Origin: Cadophora sp. MPI-SDFR-AT-0126
Taxonomy: Eukaryota; Ascomycota; Leotiomycetes; Helotiales; Ploettnerulaceae
DNA: 64,000 nucleotides
Direction: 5' to 3'
Assembly: GCA_020747065.1 (NCBI GenBank)
Contig: JAGMVK010000013.1
Location: 682,001 to 746,000, forward strand
The notes beneath the pieces are model-generated. The model saw nothing but the letters and a program-made list of their open reading frames with translations, searched no databases and was not told where the DNA came from. A program made the translations under genes and the position numbers. Positions 12,817 to 23,782 of this stretch are shown piece by piece (within the stretch, counting starts at the first letter, position 1; the number at the start of each line of letters is the position of its first letter).

Positions 12817-14422
12817 CTACCTTCCAAAGTGCTTCTTCTCGAAGTACCTCAGAGGGATATATGTGATAGCCGCGAAAGAAAAGGCCAACTCAAAACCAAC
12901 ATCTCCTCCATAAGCAGTACCGCACAATTTTCCGATGGGACCGATAAACCAGACTTGCGACATTCCGAGGACGGCACCCATGACACCGAAGCAGAATGCA
13001 ACCACAGCTGCAATTCCAGGTGGTAGGAGCTTAGCATCCATGTAGATTGAAGGATCATAGCCGGTGAAACCTCGCTTGTATATAACATGTTCAGGGATCG
13101 AGATTCCCTCGTAGATTGCCAGCCAGTATGCGATCAACAACATGAAGTTCTCAAGCACGTTCTCGAATTGACCGTAGCCAGGAATGGCAATGGCGCAGTA
13201 GACGAGAGTTCCGATGAAGGTCCAGATGAAACGAGGAACACGCTGAGACTTCCTGGCCAGGAGTTGCAGGGAGAGACCAACGGAGTAGATGTTGGGACAG
13301 TTGTTAGCAATGATCGAGAGCGCGAGCACAACCAGGCAGAATTTGCCGAAATGGCCGAGAGGTGGAACGATCACGGCGGCGAGAAGACCACCGATGTGAG
13401 AAGACGAATATCCTTCCATGTAGATGTTATCTCCATCATTGGCGGCCATAGCTGTCGCCACTGTCGCACCCAACATCTCTGTGAAGAGAAGTGGGAAAGC
13501 AAGGCCAGCGTAGGTCCAAGAGAAAATAGACTTGCGCGAGCGATCGACTGGCTGGTACACCGTATAATCGGCAGCATAGGACGTCCACCCAGTCGCAAAT
13601 CCGAACACTGACGCCGCGAACGAGAGAGCAGAACCAGCTTCGGATAGTCCAACGCCCATTGGGATGTTGTAGAAATGACCAGAGTGGGCGAATTCCCCGA
13701 GGACAATCATGAAAATGATGAAGCAAGGAATCCACGAGTAGCGTTCGTATGTGTGTACAATCTTGTATCCGAAAAGTGTAACTAAGAAAGTTGCAGCAGC
13801 GATGACGATAATTCCAGCCCATCCAGGCATGTTAGGATTGACAGCGTGGAATAATTGTGCTCCAACAATGACATTCACTGCACTCCATCCTACACAAGCG
13901 AGAACGTTCAAAACAGCAACGATCTTGACACCATAGTACTGAAGACAATAAGCATATTGTTTCTCCAAATAAGTGAAGATGACTTACTCCGAAGAAGTAG
14001 CGGGACAGAACCATCTGTCTCAGACCAAAGCGAGGACCGAAGGTGGAGAAGAAAGCGACAGGAATTATCCCAAGAAGATTGACGAACAGGATGATCAACA
14101 TAGTGTCGACATATCCGAGAAAGAATACCGGGTAGGCCAAAGCACCGATGGCAAAAGACGAGACGACCATGTTGGCTGAGAGCCACATAGTGCCGACTTG
14201 CGAAACGGGAGCTGTTGATCGTTCATCGCTAGGAACCCTCTCGATACCTCTCTGCTCGACGCCCATCTTTCCAGCGAGTCTTTGCGTCTTCGCATACCAA
14301 GAATCTCCAACAACGAAGGTCTCCGCTGCAATCGCTCCATCGTCGGGGACATAGTCGAGGCTATTGACAGTCTTCTCCCCAGCCTCGACATCAGGCTCTT
14401 TCTTCGTCGTGAATGGACCCAT
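12817..14422 (-). CDS. NCS1 nucleobase/cation symporter, purine-cytosine permease (Fcy2 type)
   Basis: Plasma-membrane H+ symporter of the purine-cytosine permease branch of NCS1. Two exons, 13988-14422 and 12817-13938, joined in phase 0 across a 49-nt intron; 518 aa, the usual family length. About 12 hydrophobic segments follow a hydrophilic N-terminus of roughly 90 residues. Diagnostic stretches are VGTMWLSANMVVSSFAIGAL, FGPRFGLRQMVLSRYFFG, ASVFGFATGWTSYAADYTVY and NNCPNIYSVGLSLQ. The Fcy2-type sequence suggests adenine/cytosine/hypoxanthine as substrates rather than uracil or allantoin; this is inference from family resemblance. Three HGATAR (GATA-factor) sites lie just upstream. Confidence 0.92.
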
Positions 14423-16867
14423 TTCGGAGTGGTCGAAGTAAATCGAGATCTTTTGTCCTTGTCAGAAGTCGTAAGATGGTAGGATCAATATGTCAGATCA
14501 CTGCCGATTATTGACTCTGAATGCCTGCTTGATATCCTATCTTGGAGGGAAGAGTGGACTATTATATATAATTACCATATCGCTCAAGTGCCACTTGTGC
14601 AAGGATTGACGACAGGGTAGCTCCAAGAAAGCTACCAAAAGTCCGGCCAACGGACGACGCCGGCATGATCGATGAGGGGGAGTGGAGTGAGCCGTGAAGC
14701 TCCCACCAGTCGGCAATCTACTGCTGAACCCTGCCACACGCATGGCTTGGATTTCGAATTTAGTCACTGATAAGGAAACATGAGACAACCAACTGCGAAG
14801 AGCTAGAAAACTATCAGCAAAGTCCAGCCAGCTCTAGCCTCGGGCACTACCAAGAGCTAGAATGTCTCCATTTCACGAAAACGCGCCAGCTGGAAGGAAA
14901 AAACAGCATCAGGATAGAGGGACCGTGTCAGAAATTCCACGGACCGAATTGACGAGCCAGAAAGCAGTTGCTGCCCGGCCGCGATCAACATCTAAGGAGC
15001 GGGCGATTTCTAATGTCACTCGACAAGTTTTCATCCCGTTATCTGCTGTGCGCCACAGCCCTCGCCTGTGTATCTTTCCCGTCCTTGACAGCCCGCTCAA
15101 GCTTTGCTTGGCTCTCGTGTCCCGCCAGAAATTTTAGCATGTCCAATCAACCGCGTGGCAACTGCGACATTCTCGAAGTGCACTTGTGTGAAGGTTGTCG
15201 GCGGAGAGCTAGAACCTCCAGAGTGCGGCATCCGGCGCTGTGTGAAGCTTGACTTTACATACTCGATCTTCTGCTTTGCAGCCAATGCCAGCCACAATGC
15301 TCAATGCGGAAGGGAGATGCTGTGTGGAGATGCATGCAGGTTCGCGCACAAGTGTGTGCAAGGGAAGTAGATACCTGCCAGTTGGTTTCAAGATCCTTCT
15401 TCCTCGTGTCTCCAGGGATGCTGTCCATGTGTACCTCTGCAATGTAAGATTGCCGTCGGGAGAAGATTCAAAGCAGCTGTGCAAAATTGTACTGAATACA
15501 ACGGCCTTGACCAAAAGCGGGGTGAAGTCTGGTCGCGACGCGAGTCAGTACAGCAGAAGTCTACTTCTGGATTGACAACTCTCCGTGGAGCTGAATCAAC
15601 TGAACCTGATCCAACTGACGATGATGATGATCAGAAGAAGATGAGACTCGAAAAGCCGACAAAGCAACCAGTGGGATACCCTTTCTAAAGTACACTAGCG
15701 CATAATCTGAGAGAAGCCTCTCTTGGAATTCCCCCAAAACTTGTCTATCAGTTTGTTGTTCATCTTGGATATGGCAAGTGCAGTACAAAGTCAAGATCAC
15801 CATCTTTTAGCCCCGCAGATCCAGTCTAGGTATGGCCAATCCGCTTTCTGGTAATAGTCAGGGAGGGCGGCGGCAACCTACAGCTGGCAACCGGACGCTT
15901 CCCTCCCCTCTTTAGATGGCCCGCCACTGAATTTATCCCGTCTCGTAGACGAATCATCGTCAACATGCATATCAGGATTTGACATTGACCAATTGGTCTC
16001 AAGTATTGAAGGTCTTGCTTTTTCCTCTCAATTCCAAACACTTGGAGGCCGAGGCTGATCTAAAGTATCGGAATCGCCCGATGTCCATCCCAATATCAAC
16101 AACGCACTACATTGTCCTCTTCAGCCGCAGCGCTTAGGCGAGTATTTCGAGGCGAATCAATCTCTATGATTGAGATAGTTGAATGCGTTTGCTTGTTGAG
16201 ACGGTTGAATGTAGTCTTGCAAATGGGTGCAATCCATCTTGGCATCCTCATCCTGAGAAGGACAGCCGTCCCCTCATACTTTCTGCAAGTCCTCAACGTA
16301 TGCTACTGCAAGATACCATGACAGTGACAGCGACGTGAGATGCATCAGTGCGGTCATGTGGTCAAGACTGTAAGTGCCTTGCATATGTACGTTCCCGACA
16401 GGCGATTCTAAGGATCCGAAAGTGTGTAGCCCTTTGTTATTCAAGATCTGGACTACCCGATTGCTCACCGCACAATGTTCAAATCAAGCGTCGTCCTTCA
16501 ATTGGAAGAATTGGAAGTAACAGAAGACCAAAGTCCTGAAATAGTGGTGAATCATTATAGTTCTCCCGTTCGTCATCTTGTGCTTCTGAAACGCGGAGGC
16601 TTTTTCGACTTGTCACTTTCATAAATTCGCGCGGCTGTCAAGAGACTTTGAGAGCGACTTGCCTGGGCTGCAACGCAGGTACAGAAAGCAACCTCGTCCG
16701 AATTTCTAGATCTACATACGCTCGTATTATTCTCACCGGAACAAAGTCTATAACATTTCTATCGCTCACACCGCTCTTATTGACCCGGATATCCCCAAAC
16801 CTAGCACTGCCCGTCTAAATACTCGAACGCCAGACCATCTAATCCCAAGCAAACAGACACACATATC
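14423..16867. other. Intergenic, 2.4 kb
   Basis: Upstream region of the NCS1 permease and downstream region of the PaiA-like gene. Several overlapping small open frames (61-108 codons) at 14.8-15.7 kb run on both strands, with no recognisable domain, so I do not call a gene. Confidence 0.45.
14537..14816 (-). promoter_or_regulatory. Three GATA-factor (HGATAR) sites upstream of the permease
   Basis: Sites at 14537-14542 (AGATAG, minus strand), 14768-14773 (TGATAA, plus strand) and 14811-14816 (TGATAG, minus strand), within 400 bp of the permease start. Fungal nitrogen-source permeases are commonly controlled by AreA/NIT2 GATA factors. The motif is short and frequent, so regulation is inference. 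Confidence 0.3.
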
Positions 16868-17416
16868 TCATAGCTTTTTAATCAAAATCCAGTCCGTCTG
16901 GATACAATCCCCCATCTTGAAGTCATGGCTCCCAACCTTCACATACCCCAACTTCTGATACACCTTCTGCGCTTTGAAATTCTCTTCCCAAACTCCCAAC
17001 CACATTGTGAGAAAGCCCTGCTCCTTTGCCATCTCCTCAATCCGATTCGCCAGCTTCTTTCCAATACCTGCCCCATGGCAGTCCTCCGAGACGTACAGCC
17101 TTTGCAGTTCCACAGTCTTCTCAACTCCAGCTAAACATGGTTCCGTCGTACCTCGAGTGAGCTGAGAAAAGCCTACGACGTGATCATTGGCATCGGTTGC
17201 CACGATGGTGTCCATATTGGGATTTGAGAGGTCGGACGCGATCGCTGAGTGGCTGTATGATGATTTAAGATATGCTTCTAGGTCGACGGCTGATAGCGAG
17301 TACCCAAAGCTGTTTGAGAAGACTCGTGATCCTAGAGCCGCGATTGCCTCTACATCTTTCGGCTCGGCGGCACGAATCCTGAATTCTCGTCGAACGGGGG
17401 AAGTAGATTGAGGCAT
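16868..17416 (-). CDS. GNAT acetyltransferase, PaiA (polyamine acetyltransferase)-like
   Basis: Intronless, 182 aa. GNAT fold: residues 11-20 begin beta1 (EFRIRAAEPK), the acetyl-CoA loop (motif A) is at 103-121 (ELQRLYVSEDCHGAGIGKK), and 138-170 reads MWLGVWEEN...GYVKVGSHDFKMGD. The MWLGVWE-N and GSH-F-MGD-QTD signatures are those of PaiA, the Bacillus N1-spermidine/spermine acetyltransferase, rather than of generic fungal GNATs. The adjacent divergent gene is PaiB-like, which strengthens the call. The expected reaction is N-acetylation of a polyamine or similar amine in the cytosol; the substrate is inferred. The lack of introns, unusual in this window, fits possible bacterial origin. GNAT is certain; PaiA type is likely. 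Confidence 0.9.
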   Translation of the reverse strand: MPQSTSPVRREFRIRAAEPKDVEAIAALGSRVFSNSFGYSLSAVDLEAYLKSSYSHSAIASDLSNPNMDTIVATDANDHVVGFSQLTRGTTEPCLAGVEKTVELQRLYVSEDCHGAGIGKKLANRIEEMAKEQGFLTMWLGVWEENFKAQKVYQKLGYVKVGSHDFKMGDCIQTDWILIKKL

Positions 17417-18063
17417 GGTTGCAAATGGTTATGCTTCAAGTAGAGGAGTGATTCTTGAGCTTGCGGGTCAGTAGACTTGGCTAATTGTGAACCTGCTTCA
17501 CTGGCTGCATCAGCACTTTAAAGCATTTCAAAATCAGTAGTATGACTCACAAAAACTCTTCTTCTCCCCAGTATATCCTCAACAATAGAACATGAAAGAA
17601 TTTTTCCGATATAGACTTGTCAAGCACCGGCATTCGAACAGCCTCAAGCTGACATGAAAAGGGCGTGAGACCCAAGGCCCTACCCGGTTAGTACACCCGA
17701 ATAGGAATCCGTAGCCGACGGCAGTCGAAAAAAAAATCCCGATTCCGAACCCCGAAAGGCAAGTTCTCCAGTCATGAACCGCGACAGGCAATTTCTCCAG
17801 TCATAATTCTACCATTGGCAACAGTCTAGAAGAGCCTAAATAAGAACCTTCTGTCTTTCTTCAACGTTTTTTTCTTTCTAGAATCTCTACGAAATCTGAT
17901 AAGTATTTTCAGGAAAGCATTCTTGTCGGCTCTATCAATTGATTTAATCCCACTTCTGCATCCCCTGGCACGTATATTTGAATACTTTGAGGTATAAGAG
18001 GAATTCCTCACTCACCTCGATAGCGAAAGGTCAAAAACTACTCTGACTTATCAGACTTCAATC
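17417..18063. promoter_or_regulatory. Shared divergent promoter region of the PaiA-like and PaiB-like genes
   Basis: 647 bp between the two ATG codons, with no gene inside. An A8 run lies near 17729 and T-rich tracts near 17867-17875. A shared promoter is inferred from gene orientation only. Confidence 0.45.
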
Positions 18064-18831
18064 ATGTATCTCCGACCAGTCCACACAGAGCTCAACCTCC
18101 CAACACTCTACAAATTTATCCGAAGCAATCCCCTCGGAATTTTTACCACAGCTCTACCTTCCCCCAATTTCCACACCATCCAAAGCTCTCACATTCCTTG
18201 GGTCCTCGACGTCTCCCCAGAAGATGAGTCCACCTCACCTCCAAAAGCCCGACTGCGAGGCCACCTCGCAAGAGCAAATCCCCAAACCAAAGCACTCATC
18301 GAAAACGCCACACAAACATCCTCCAACACTCTCCAGCAAGAAGTCATGATTCTATTCAATGGCCCGTCACACCACTACGTCACACCCAAATTCTACGTCG
18401 AGACGAAACCGTCCACTGGAAAAGTCGTGCCTACGTGGAACTACAGCGCCGTTCAGGTATACGGGAAAGCCACCATTCATTTCGACACCTCGTCGCCTGC
18501 CACGGGCGAGTTTCTGACAAGTCAGATTAATGAATTGTCGAAGCAGAGCGAAGAAAAGATCTTCGGTTTCACGGGCGAGAATGGTGCGCCTAAGGCGTGG
18601 AGTGTGAATGAGTCGCCAGATAGCTATATTGCGCTACTGAAGAAAGCTATTATTGGGATCGAGATTGAGATTGAGAGTATTGCCGGGAAGTTCAAGATGA
18701 GCCAGGAGTTGGCGAAGGGGGATAGGGACGGTGTCATCAAGGGGTTTGAAGCTTTAGGGAATGATGAGGGTGATGAGATTGCAAGGACGGTGAAGGAGAG
18801 GGGTGAGCTGAAGGATGGTGCGAAGGCGTAG
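18064..18831 (+). CDS. PaiB-like FMN-binding split-barrel protein
   Basis: Intronless, 255 aa. Start MYLRPVHTELNLPTLYKFIR, as in bacterial PaiB. Visible family signatures: SSHIPW (41-46), LRGHLARANP (64-73), MILFNGPSHHYVTP (95-108) and VVPTWNYSAVQVYGKA (121-136). The last is the most diagnostic PaiB/FMN_bind_2 block. The C-terminal part (IIGIEIEIESIAGKFKMSQE) matches the closing strand and helix of PaiB. Bacterial PaiB is a flavin-reductase-like split barrel described as a negative regulator linked to sporulation and protease genes; its biochemical activity is not settled, and I do not assign one here. It is divergent from the PaiA-like acetyltransferase, a partner pair in bacteria. Confidence 0.92.
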   Translation: MYLRPVHTELNLPTLYKFIRSNPLGIFTTALPSPNFHTIQSSHIPWVLDVSPEDESTSPPKARLRGHLARANPQTKALIENATQTSSNTLQQEVMILFNGPSHHYVTPKFYVETKPSTGKVVPTWNYSAVQVYGKATIHFDTSSPATGEFLTSQINELSKQSEEKIFGFTGENGAPKAWSVNESPDSYIALLKKAIIGIEIEIESIAGKFKMSQELAKGDRDGVIKGFEALGNDEGDEIARTVKERGELKDGAKA

Positions 18832-19493
18832 CGAATGAACAACTTCTGAACCAACAGTTTCAACGTGAAGCATTCACTAAAGATCAAGAGTGCTATTTGT
18901 TCATGCCATTTCCGAGAAGTAGAAGCTTGGTTACACAACAAGGGCCTAGACGATCGTCGAGCCAATGGAGGAGAAAAGATGAACATTGCTAAGATGAGCA
19001 CCACCTATTATCTCACAAGATAATGTGTTTCTTACTTCATTATTCCATGACGATTGCCAGCTATAGATATTGGCTGCGTTGCTAGCTCGAAAACTTTTTT
19101 TCTGACCTGACATTGCAAAGCTAAAACCTCACTGTAAGCTCAGATGACCACTAGCATACTATAATATCAGTGATATTCTCAAGTTGAATAATGTGAGGTC
19201 TCTTATGCTAGCTACTTTCATTCGCTGGTGGTTACGAAGTACGAAAGCCAAACTCTGCTCACGTAAGACGTCCATCATCATCCATGGGTACAGTCACTTA
19301 TTGAAACTAAGATTTGGGACTGTGATATGAGTAGAGCATCTCGTTTAATAACGTCGTGCCTCGTACTTAGATCGAGGTTCCCATCATATAAAGCTGGAGT
19401 GTGTTGAGGGAAGGAAGATGCATACTTCCTCTGTCTGAAATCTCGCTTCGCTCGCTAAACACAACAAAGCCCCAAACAAACCCCCACTCCGCC
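18832..19493. other. Intergenic between PaiB-like and FAD monooxygenase genes
   Basis: About 660 bp: 3' region of the PaiB-like gene and promoter of the monooxygenase. Nothing else recognised. Confidence 0.5.
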
Positions 19494-21184
19494 ATGTCCT
19501 CCCCACCCTCTTCTCCAATCCAGCTCAGCATCTTAATAGTTGGTGCCGGTATCGCCGGACTATCAGCTGCTCGAGCTCTTTCCCTAAATGGTCATCACAT
19601 CACCGTCGGTCTACTTCCCTTCCCTTTCCCAATTCATCTCGCTAAATCTCAAACCCAAACAAACAGGTTTTCGAGCGGTCGCAACTCTCCAACGAAGTCG
19701 GCGCCGCCATAACCATCTCTCCAAACGGCTGTCGCGTCCTGCGCGCTCTCGGTTTTGATTTTGACGGTGTAGGCGGAGTCGATATTCGATACCTGCAGAC
19801 TAACCATGCAGTGACCTTCGAGAAGATTTTCTTTGCGGACTTTGGGGATGCGGAGGAGACTTGTGGGGCGAAACATCATGCTATGCATAGACTTGATCTG
19901 CATCGTGAGCTGGAGAGGCTTGCTCTAATATCTGGAGCAGAGGAAGCAGACGATAGATCCGAGAGGACTGGAACTTGCAAAGCGGTTGGGAGCGTGAGAA
20001 TTCTTAAAGGGGTTACGATTACTCGTATCGATACCGAGAACGCCGAAATCGAACTCAGCGATGGGAGAGTATTTGCTGGTGACATGCTGATTGGAGCCGA
20101 TGGGCTGCATTCCGAGGTCAGAGCTCAAGCGACTGGGAAGAGGGAAGAGCCGATCGATACGGGCTGGCAGATCTATCGATTCTTGTTGCCGAGAAAGAAA
20201 GTCATGGAGGATCCAGTGATGCGCGAGATGAAGAGGGAGAATACCAGAATGATGTATGAGATGCCTGATGAGAAAGCTGAGAGTACTGTTCGGTTCGTTT
20301 GGTATGAGTGCCGCAAGTAAGTCGTGTCAATTCTCGAACTGTTGCTTGTCCTGTCCTAGAGTCTGGCTTATCTAACGTGGGGCTATAGTGGCGACATCCA
20401 GAATTTCGCCGGTTTCTATCGAGGAGTCGAAGATCAGACAAAAGTTGAAGGTATGTGAGAGCTGAACTTACGTTAGCTAGCATTATACTACCATCACCAA
20501 GTTTAAATGCTGAGCTGAGTACAGATTTCGGTCATATTGCAGATAAGGAAACTGTCATCAGACTCTTCAGTCGTATAAATCCGAAGCTAGTTGACTTCAT
20601 CAGGTAAGTATCCTCATCCTCAGCATGGTCAAGAAACGAGACAGGACTGAGTTATCATAGGCAAGCAGACCAAATTTTATACTGGCGCGTCTACGAGCGC
20701 TACCCCCTCCCATCATTCACCTACCACAACCGCACAATACTGATCGGCGATGCCGCCCACGCAATGACTCCAATGACCGCTCAAGGAGGCACACAAGCAC
20801 TCGAAGATGCCGGGGCCCTTTATGCTCTCTTTGCCGACATTCCTTCTCTCTCTTCCCTTCCTGAACGAATGGCTCTATATGACAAAGTTCGCTTGATCAG
20901 AGCGACTCGAATACAGTTGGGGGTAGTAATGCCTTTGAAGAACGGGGATGTAAATCCCCTGAAGAAGGTGGCGGACGAGTTGCTGGAGAAGGACGTGGAC
21001 TTGCCTGCTGAGGCGAAGGTCATTGGTATGGAGCATAAACATAGGATGTTCCACGACTTCAGGTGAGTGAGCTGCCTTTTCCTCATTCTTCATTTCAAAG
21101 GAGAGAACACTAAGCTGGCGTTCATACAGCTATGACATTTTTGCGAAGTGCCGAGAGGCTCTTGCAAGAGCCAATGGTGCTTGA
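19494..21184 (+). CDS. FAD-dependent monooxygenase, salicylate-hydroxylase-like
   Basis: Class A flavoprotein hydroxylase (NAD(P)H, FAD and O2 acting on an aromatic or polyketide-like substrate). Six exons: 19494-19604, 19667-20316, 20389-20450, 20525-20603, 20661-21062 and 21130-21184; phases close to 452 aa. FAD-binding GAGIAG at residues 17-22 in a Rossmann start (ILIVGAGIAGLSAARAL), DG motif MLIGADGLHSEVRAQ near residue 180, and GD motif ILIGDAAHAMTPMTAQGG near residue 330. The first intron uses donor GTCGGT, chosen because it restores ITVFERSQLSNEVGAAI, the usual second FAD motif. The substrate cannot be told from sequence. No signal peptide or membrane anchor. No secondary-metabolite backbone gene is nearby. 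Confidence 0.9.
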
Positions 21185-21456
21185 GAGGATGTAGATGTTA
21201 TTGGTGGTTTCCATTCCCCATCCCCCGATCCCCCAAAAGATTAGGAGTCGTGAGAACAGGGCAATCCCGCCAAAAGATTCATTAAGTGTGTCACAAAGTA
21301 AAGCAAATTGAACAGTTCGTCGAGTGTAAAAATTATGCACTTGCTACCCTTATGAATACAAGCGAACGCCATCTACATCGTAATGTATCCCAAATTCCCC
21401 TCCCTTTTCCATGTCGCAAGCCATTCCGAACAGAAATATACAAAGAAAATCGCTAC

Positions 21457-22900
21457 TTAAGAATAAAATTGGCTCTTTTGGAAACTCTCCACGCTCATAT
21501 CACCAGCTTTGCCAGTGACAACAGGAGCCTTGGTCTGGCTCGTTAAACTGCTCGTTCTGCTTCCGCTCTGGCTCGCAGACTTAATCTCTGCAACCGCTCC
21601 ACCTGGCCTCCTGGCTACCTCGAGATAAACACCTGGGAGGTATCCCATGCGTCCGTCGCGGGCACGACATCTCCACCACTCGCTGGGGTTGCCCATAGGG
21701 TCACTCTTGCTCAATACTGCTACCAAGTCACCCTTCTTGACTTCTAGGTCGATTCCCTGCACAGCTGCTCCTGCCTCAGGCGTGAAGTCGTAGAGTACTC
21801 GGCAGAAGTCGAGCTTAGAAGGATCGATTTGTGCTTGAATGGGTTGGCCGTCTGGTCCAATCTGCATCTGTCCCGACGCAGCTAGTCTTCGCTGTTCTTC
21901 TTCTTGTGATGCCGCAAGCGCCTTGATAAGTTTGCCCATCAGGTATGGAAGACCGAAGGCTGCGGCCAGGAAGAACAGGAACGGCTTCTTGCTTGGTCGT
22001 GGTGCTTGGGCCGGGGTGCCATCTGGGTGGAATTTCCGACCCTCAAAAGAGGCAAAGGCGCTGGGCGTCAAAGCCGTTGCATCAGCTGGTGGTGGTCGTC
22101 CAGTTATTTTCGCAAATAACGTCCGCAGCCATCTCATCAGTGTGAAGATCCCCAGTATCGATCCGAGTGTGTTTCTGAGGTTTCCAAACTGTTCTGCAAC
22201 AGATACCATTGCTGTATGATGTTAGATTTCTACACTGTGTATTGCATGAGACATAAATCTTACCAAAGAAACTGGAATGGGTAGCCATATATGTGCTCTC
22301 CAGCATTTGGGCGAATCCGCCAAAAGCCCCCACTATGCTCTCGATAATCTGGAACGTCGCCTGGGTACTCTGGGTGAACCCATTCGTCAAGCTGTTGGGA
22401 TCATTGGGATCACCCTGCATCCCTCCCATACCGCCATACATCCCTCCTCCATATCCTCCGTAGCCCATACCTCCCATGCCTCCCATTCCGCCGTACATGC
22501 CCCCACCGTATCCCATCCCGCCCATACCTCCCATTCTTGAATAAGGAGATGTGTATGCTGAGCCTATGCCGCCATACGGAGATGCCATCCCGCCGAGTCT
22601 ATTCGCGCCGTATGGAGAATACGCAGATGCGTTTCTGTTAACCGCGGATGTAAGAGACGATGGTCGTTCGGGAACGGCTGGGGCACCAGCTGTCGCCGTC
22701 GAGGTCGTCGTAGATGCTGGATTTGTGACAGCGTTGCCAGTCGATATTCCTGTAGAGGATGCTAAAGCTGGAGAGTTGCGCGGACCGTCAGCGTCCCTCA
22801 TTTCAAAGCAATGACGAGAAATGTCCGAGGATAACCAACCTGAGTTTGCGCCCGTGGCTCCAGCACGTTCCCACGGTTTTGGAGGCGATACTGTCGCCAT
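21457..22900 (-). CDS. PEX13: Peroxisomal import docking protein Pex13
   Basis: Peroxisomal membrane protein that, with Pex14, docks the PTS1 receptor Pex5. Exons 22840-22900, 22264-22761 and 21457-22211; 437 aa. N-terminus SPPKPWERAG, then NASAYSPYG and a Gly/Met/Tyr-rich repeat region (about residues 85-135), a conserved block ending in THSSFF/AMVSVAEQFGNLRNTLG, a membrane segment at about 263-284 (FLFFLAAAFGLPYLMGKLI) and a C-terminal SH3 domain at about 322-386 (CRVLYDFTP, EWWRCRARDGRMGYLPGVYL). The first intron (78 nt) is a multiple of three with no stop, so it can be mistaken for coding; it was called because it has GT...TTTAG ends and a CTGAC branch site and removes non-conserved residues. 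Confidence 0.93.
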
Positions 22901-23782
22901 TGTATCAACTTCGCGAACCCTCTTTGCCTTGGAGGCCCGATTCGACCGTCGGTGAGCTTATCGTCTCGAGGTGATGGTGGATGATTGATTGTTGTGAAGT
23001 TTGTGAGCGCAAGCTTGTGACGTTGGGAGGCGAGAGAGCCAAGAGTTCGTGAAATGTTTTGCGGGGTTCGGGTTACGCCGATGGATGTTCAAGAGCAAAA
23101 CCGAGGAGAAGACTGAATAAAGCATGCAAGGTCTATTATTATGCGGAGAGCGATCTCGTTTCTGTCGAACTCATTCAGTTCGATTCGGTACAAAGACTTA
23201 ATCCGCTTCTAATGATTAATCGCGTTCATAGGCTCGTGGTTGCTTTCGGAGGCTGGGGACCTCGGCACAACACTGCCAAGCGAAGACTCCCTCAAATCTG
23301 GGGAATGTGGAGTGTATTTAGGATTGTACACGCGGTAAATATTAAACCCGCGCTTTTGACATTGTTGGGTGTCCATCAATTAATTATCATTTCTGTTCTT
23401 TGTCTTCTTTATTCTTTTGTTATATCATTGGAAGAGGCTTGCCGAGGCAAGCAAGGTCTTACCTTGCCGAAGAATCTAGGAGGGGAATACAGTAGTCCGC
23501 CAGATTTGCATCCTCTCACATTTCATTACAGAACTTAGTGGAGCGAAATCTTGTTATTGTTCAAACTTGGTGCTTGTGGTTCTCGCCATGCCTACAAAAG
23601 TTGGAAAAAGCCCCAAGAATATTTACATCTTCTCGGCTACAGACGTGAGAAACGGAAAGAGGGTACAGCTTCTTGCTCAATGGAACAGACTTTGAAGTCA
23701 AGAAGCAAGAAAATGTTATTTTTGGTCATTTCTATATGAATCATACCAAATAAGCTAGTCGTACACTTGCCCAATTTTTTAT
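22901..23782. other. Intergenic, PEX13 promoter and NmrA-like 3' region
   Basis: About 880 bp. An open frame at 23059-23538 (+) has no recognisable domain and no convincing context, so it is not called. Confidence 0.45.
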
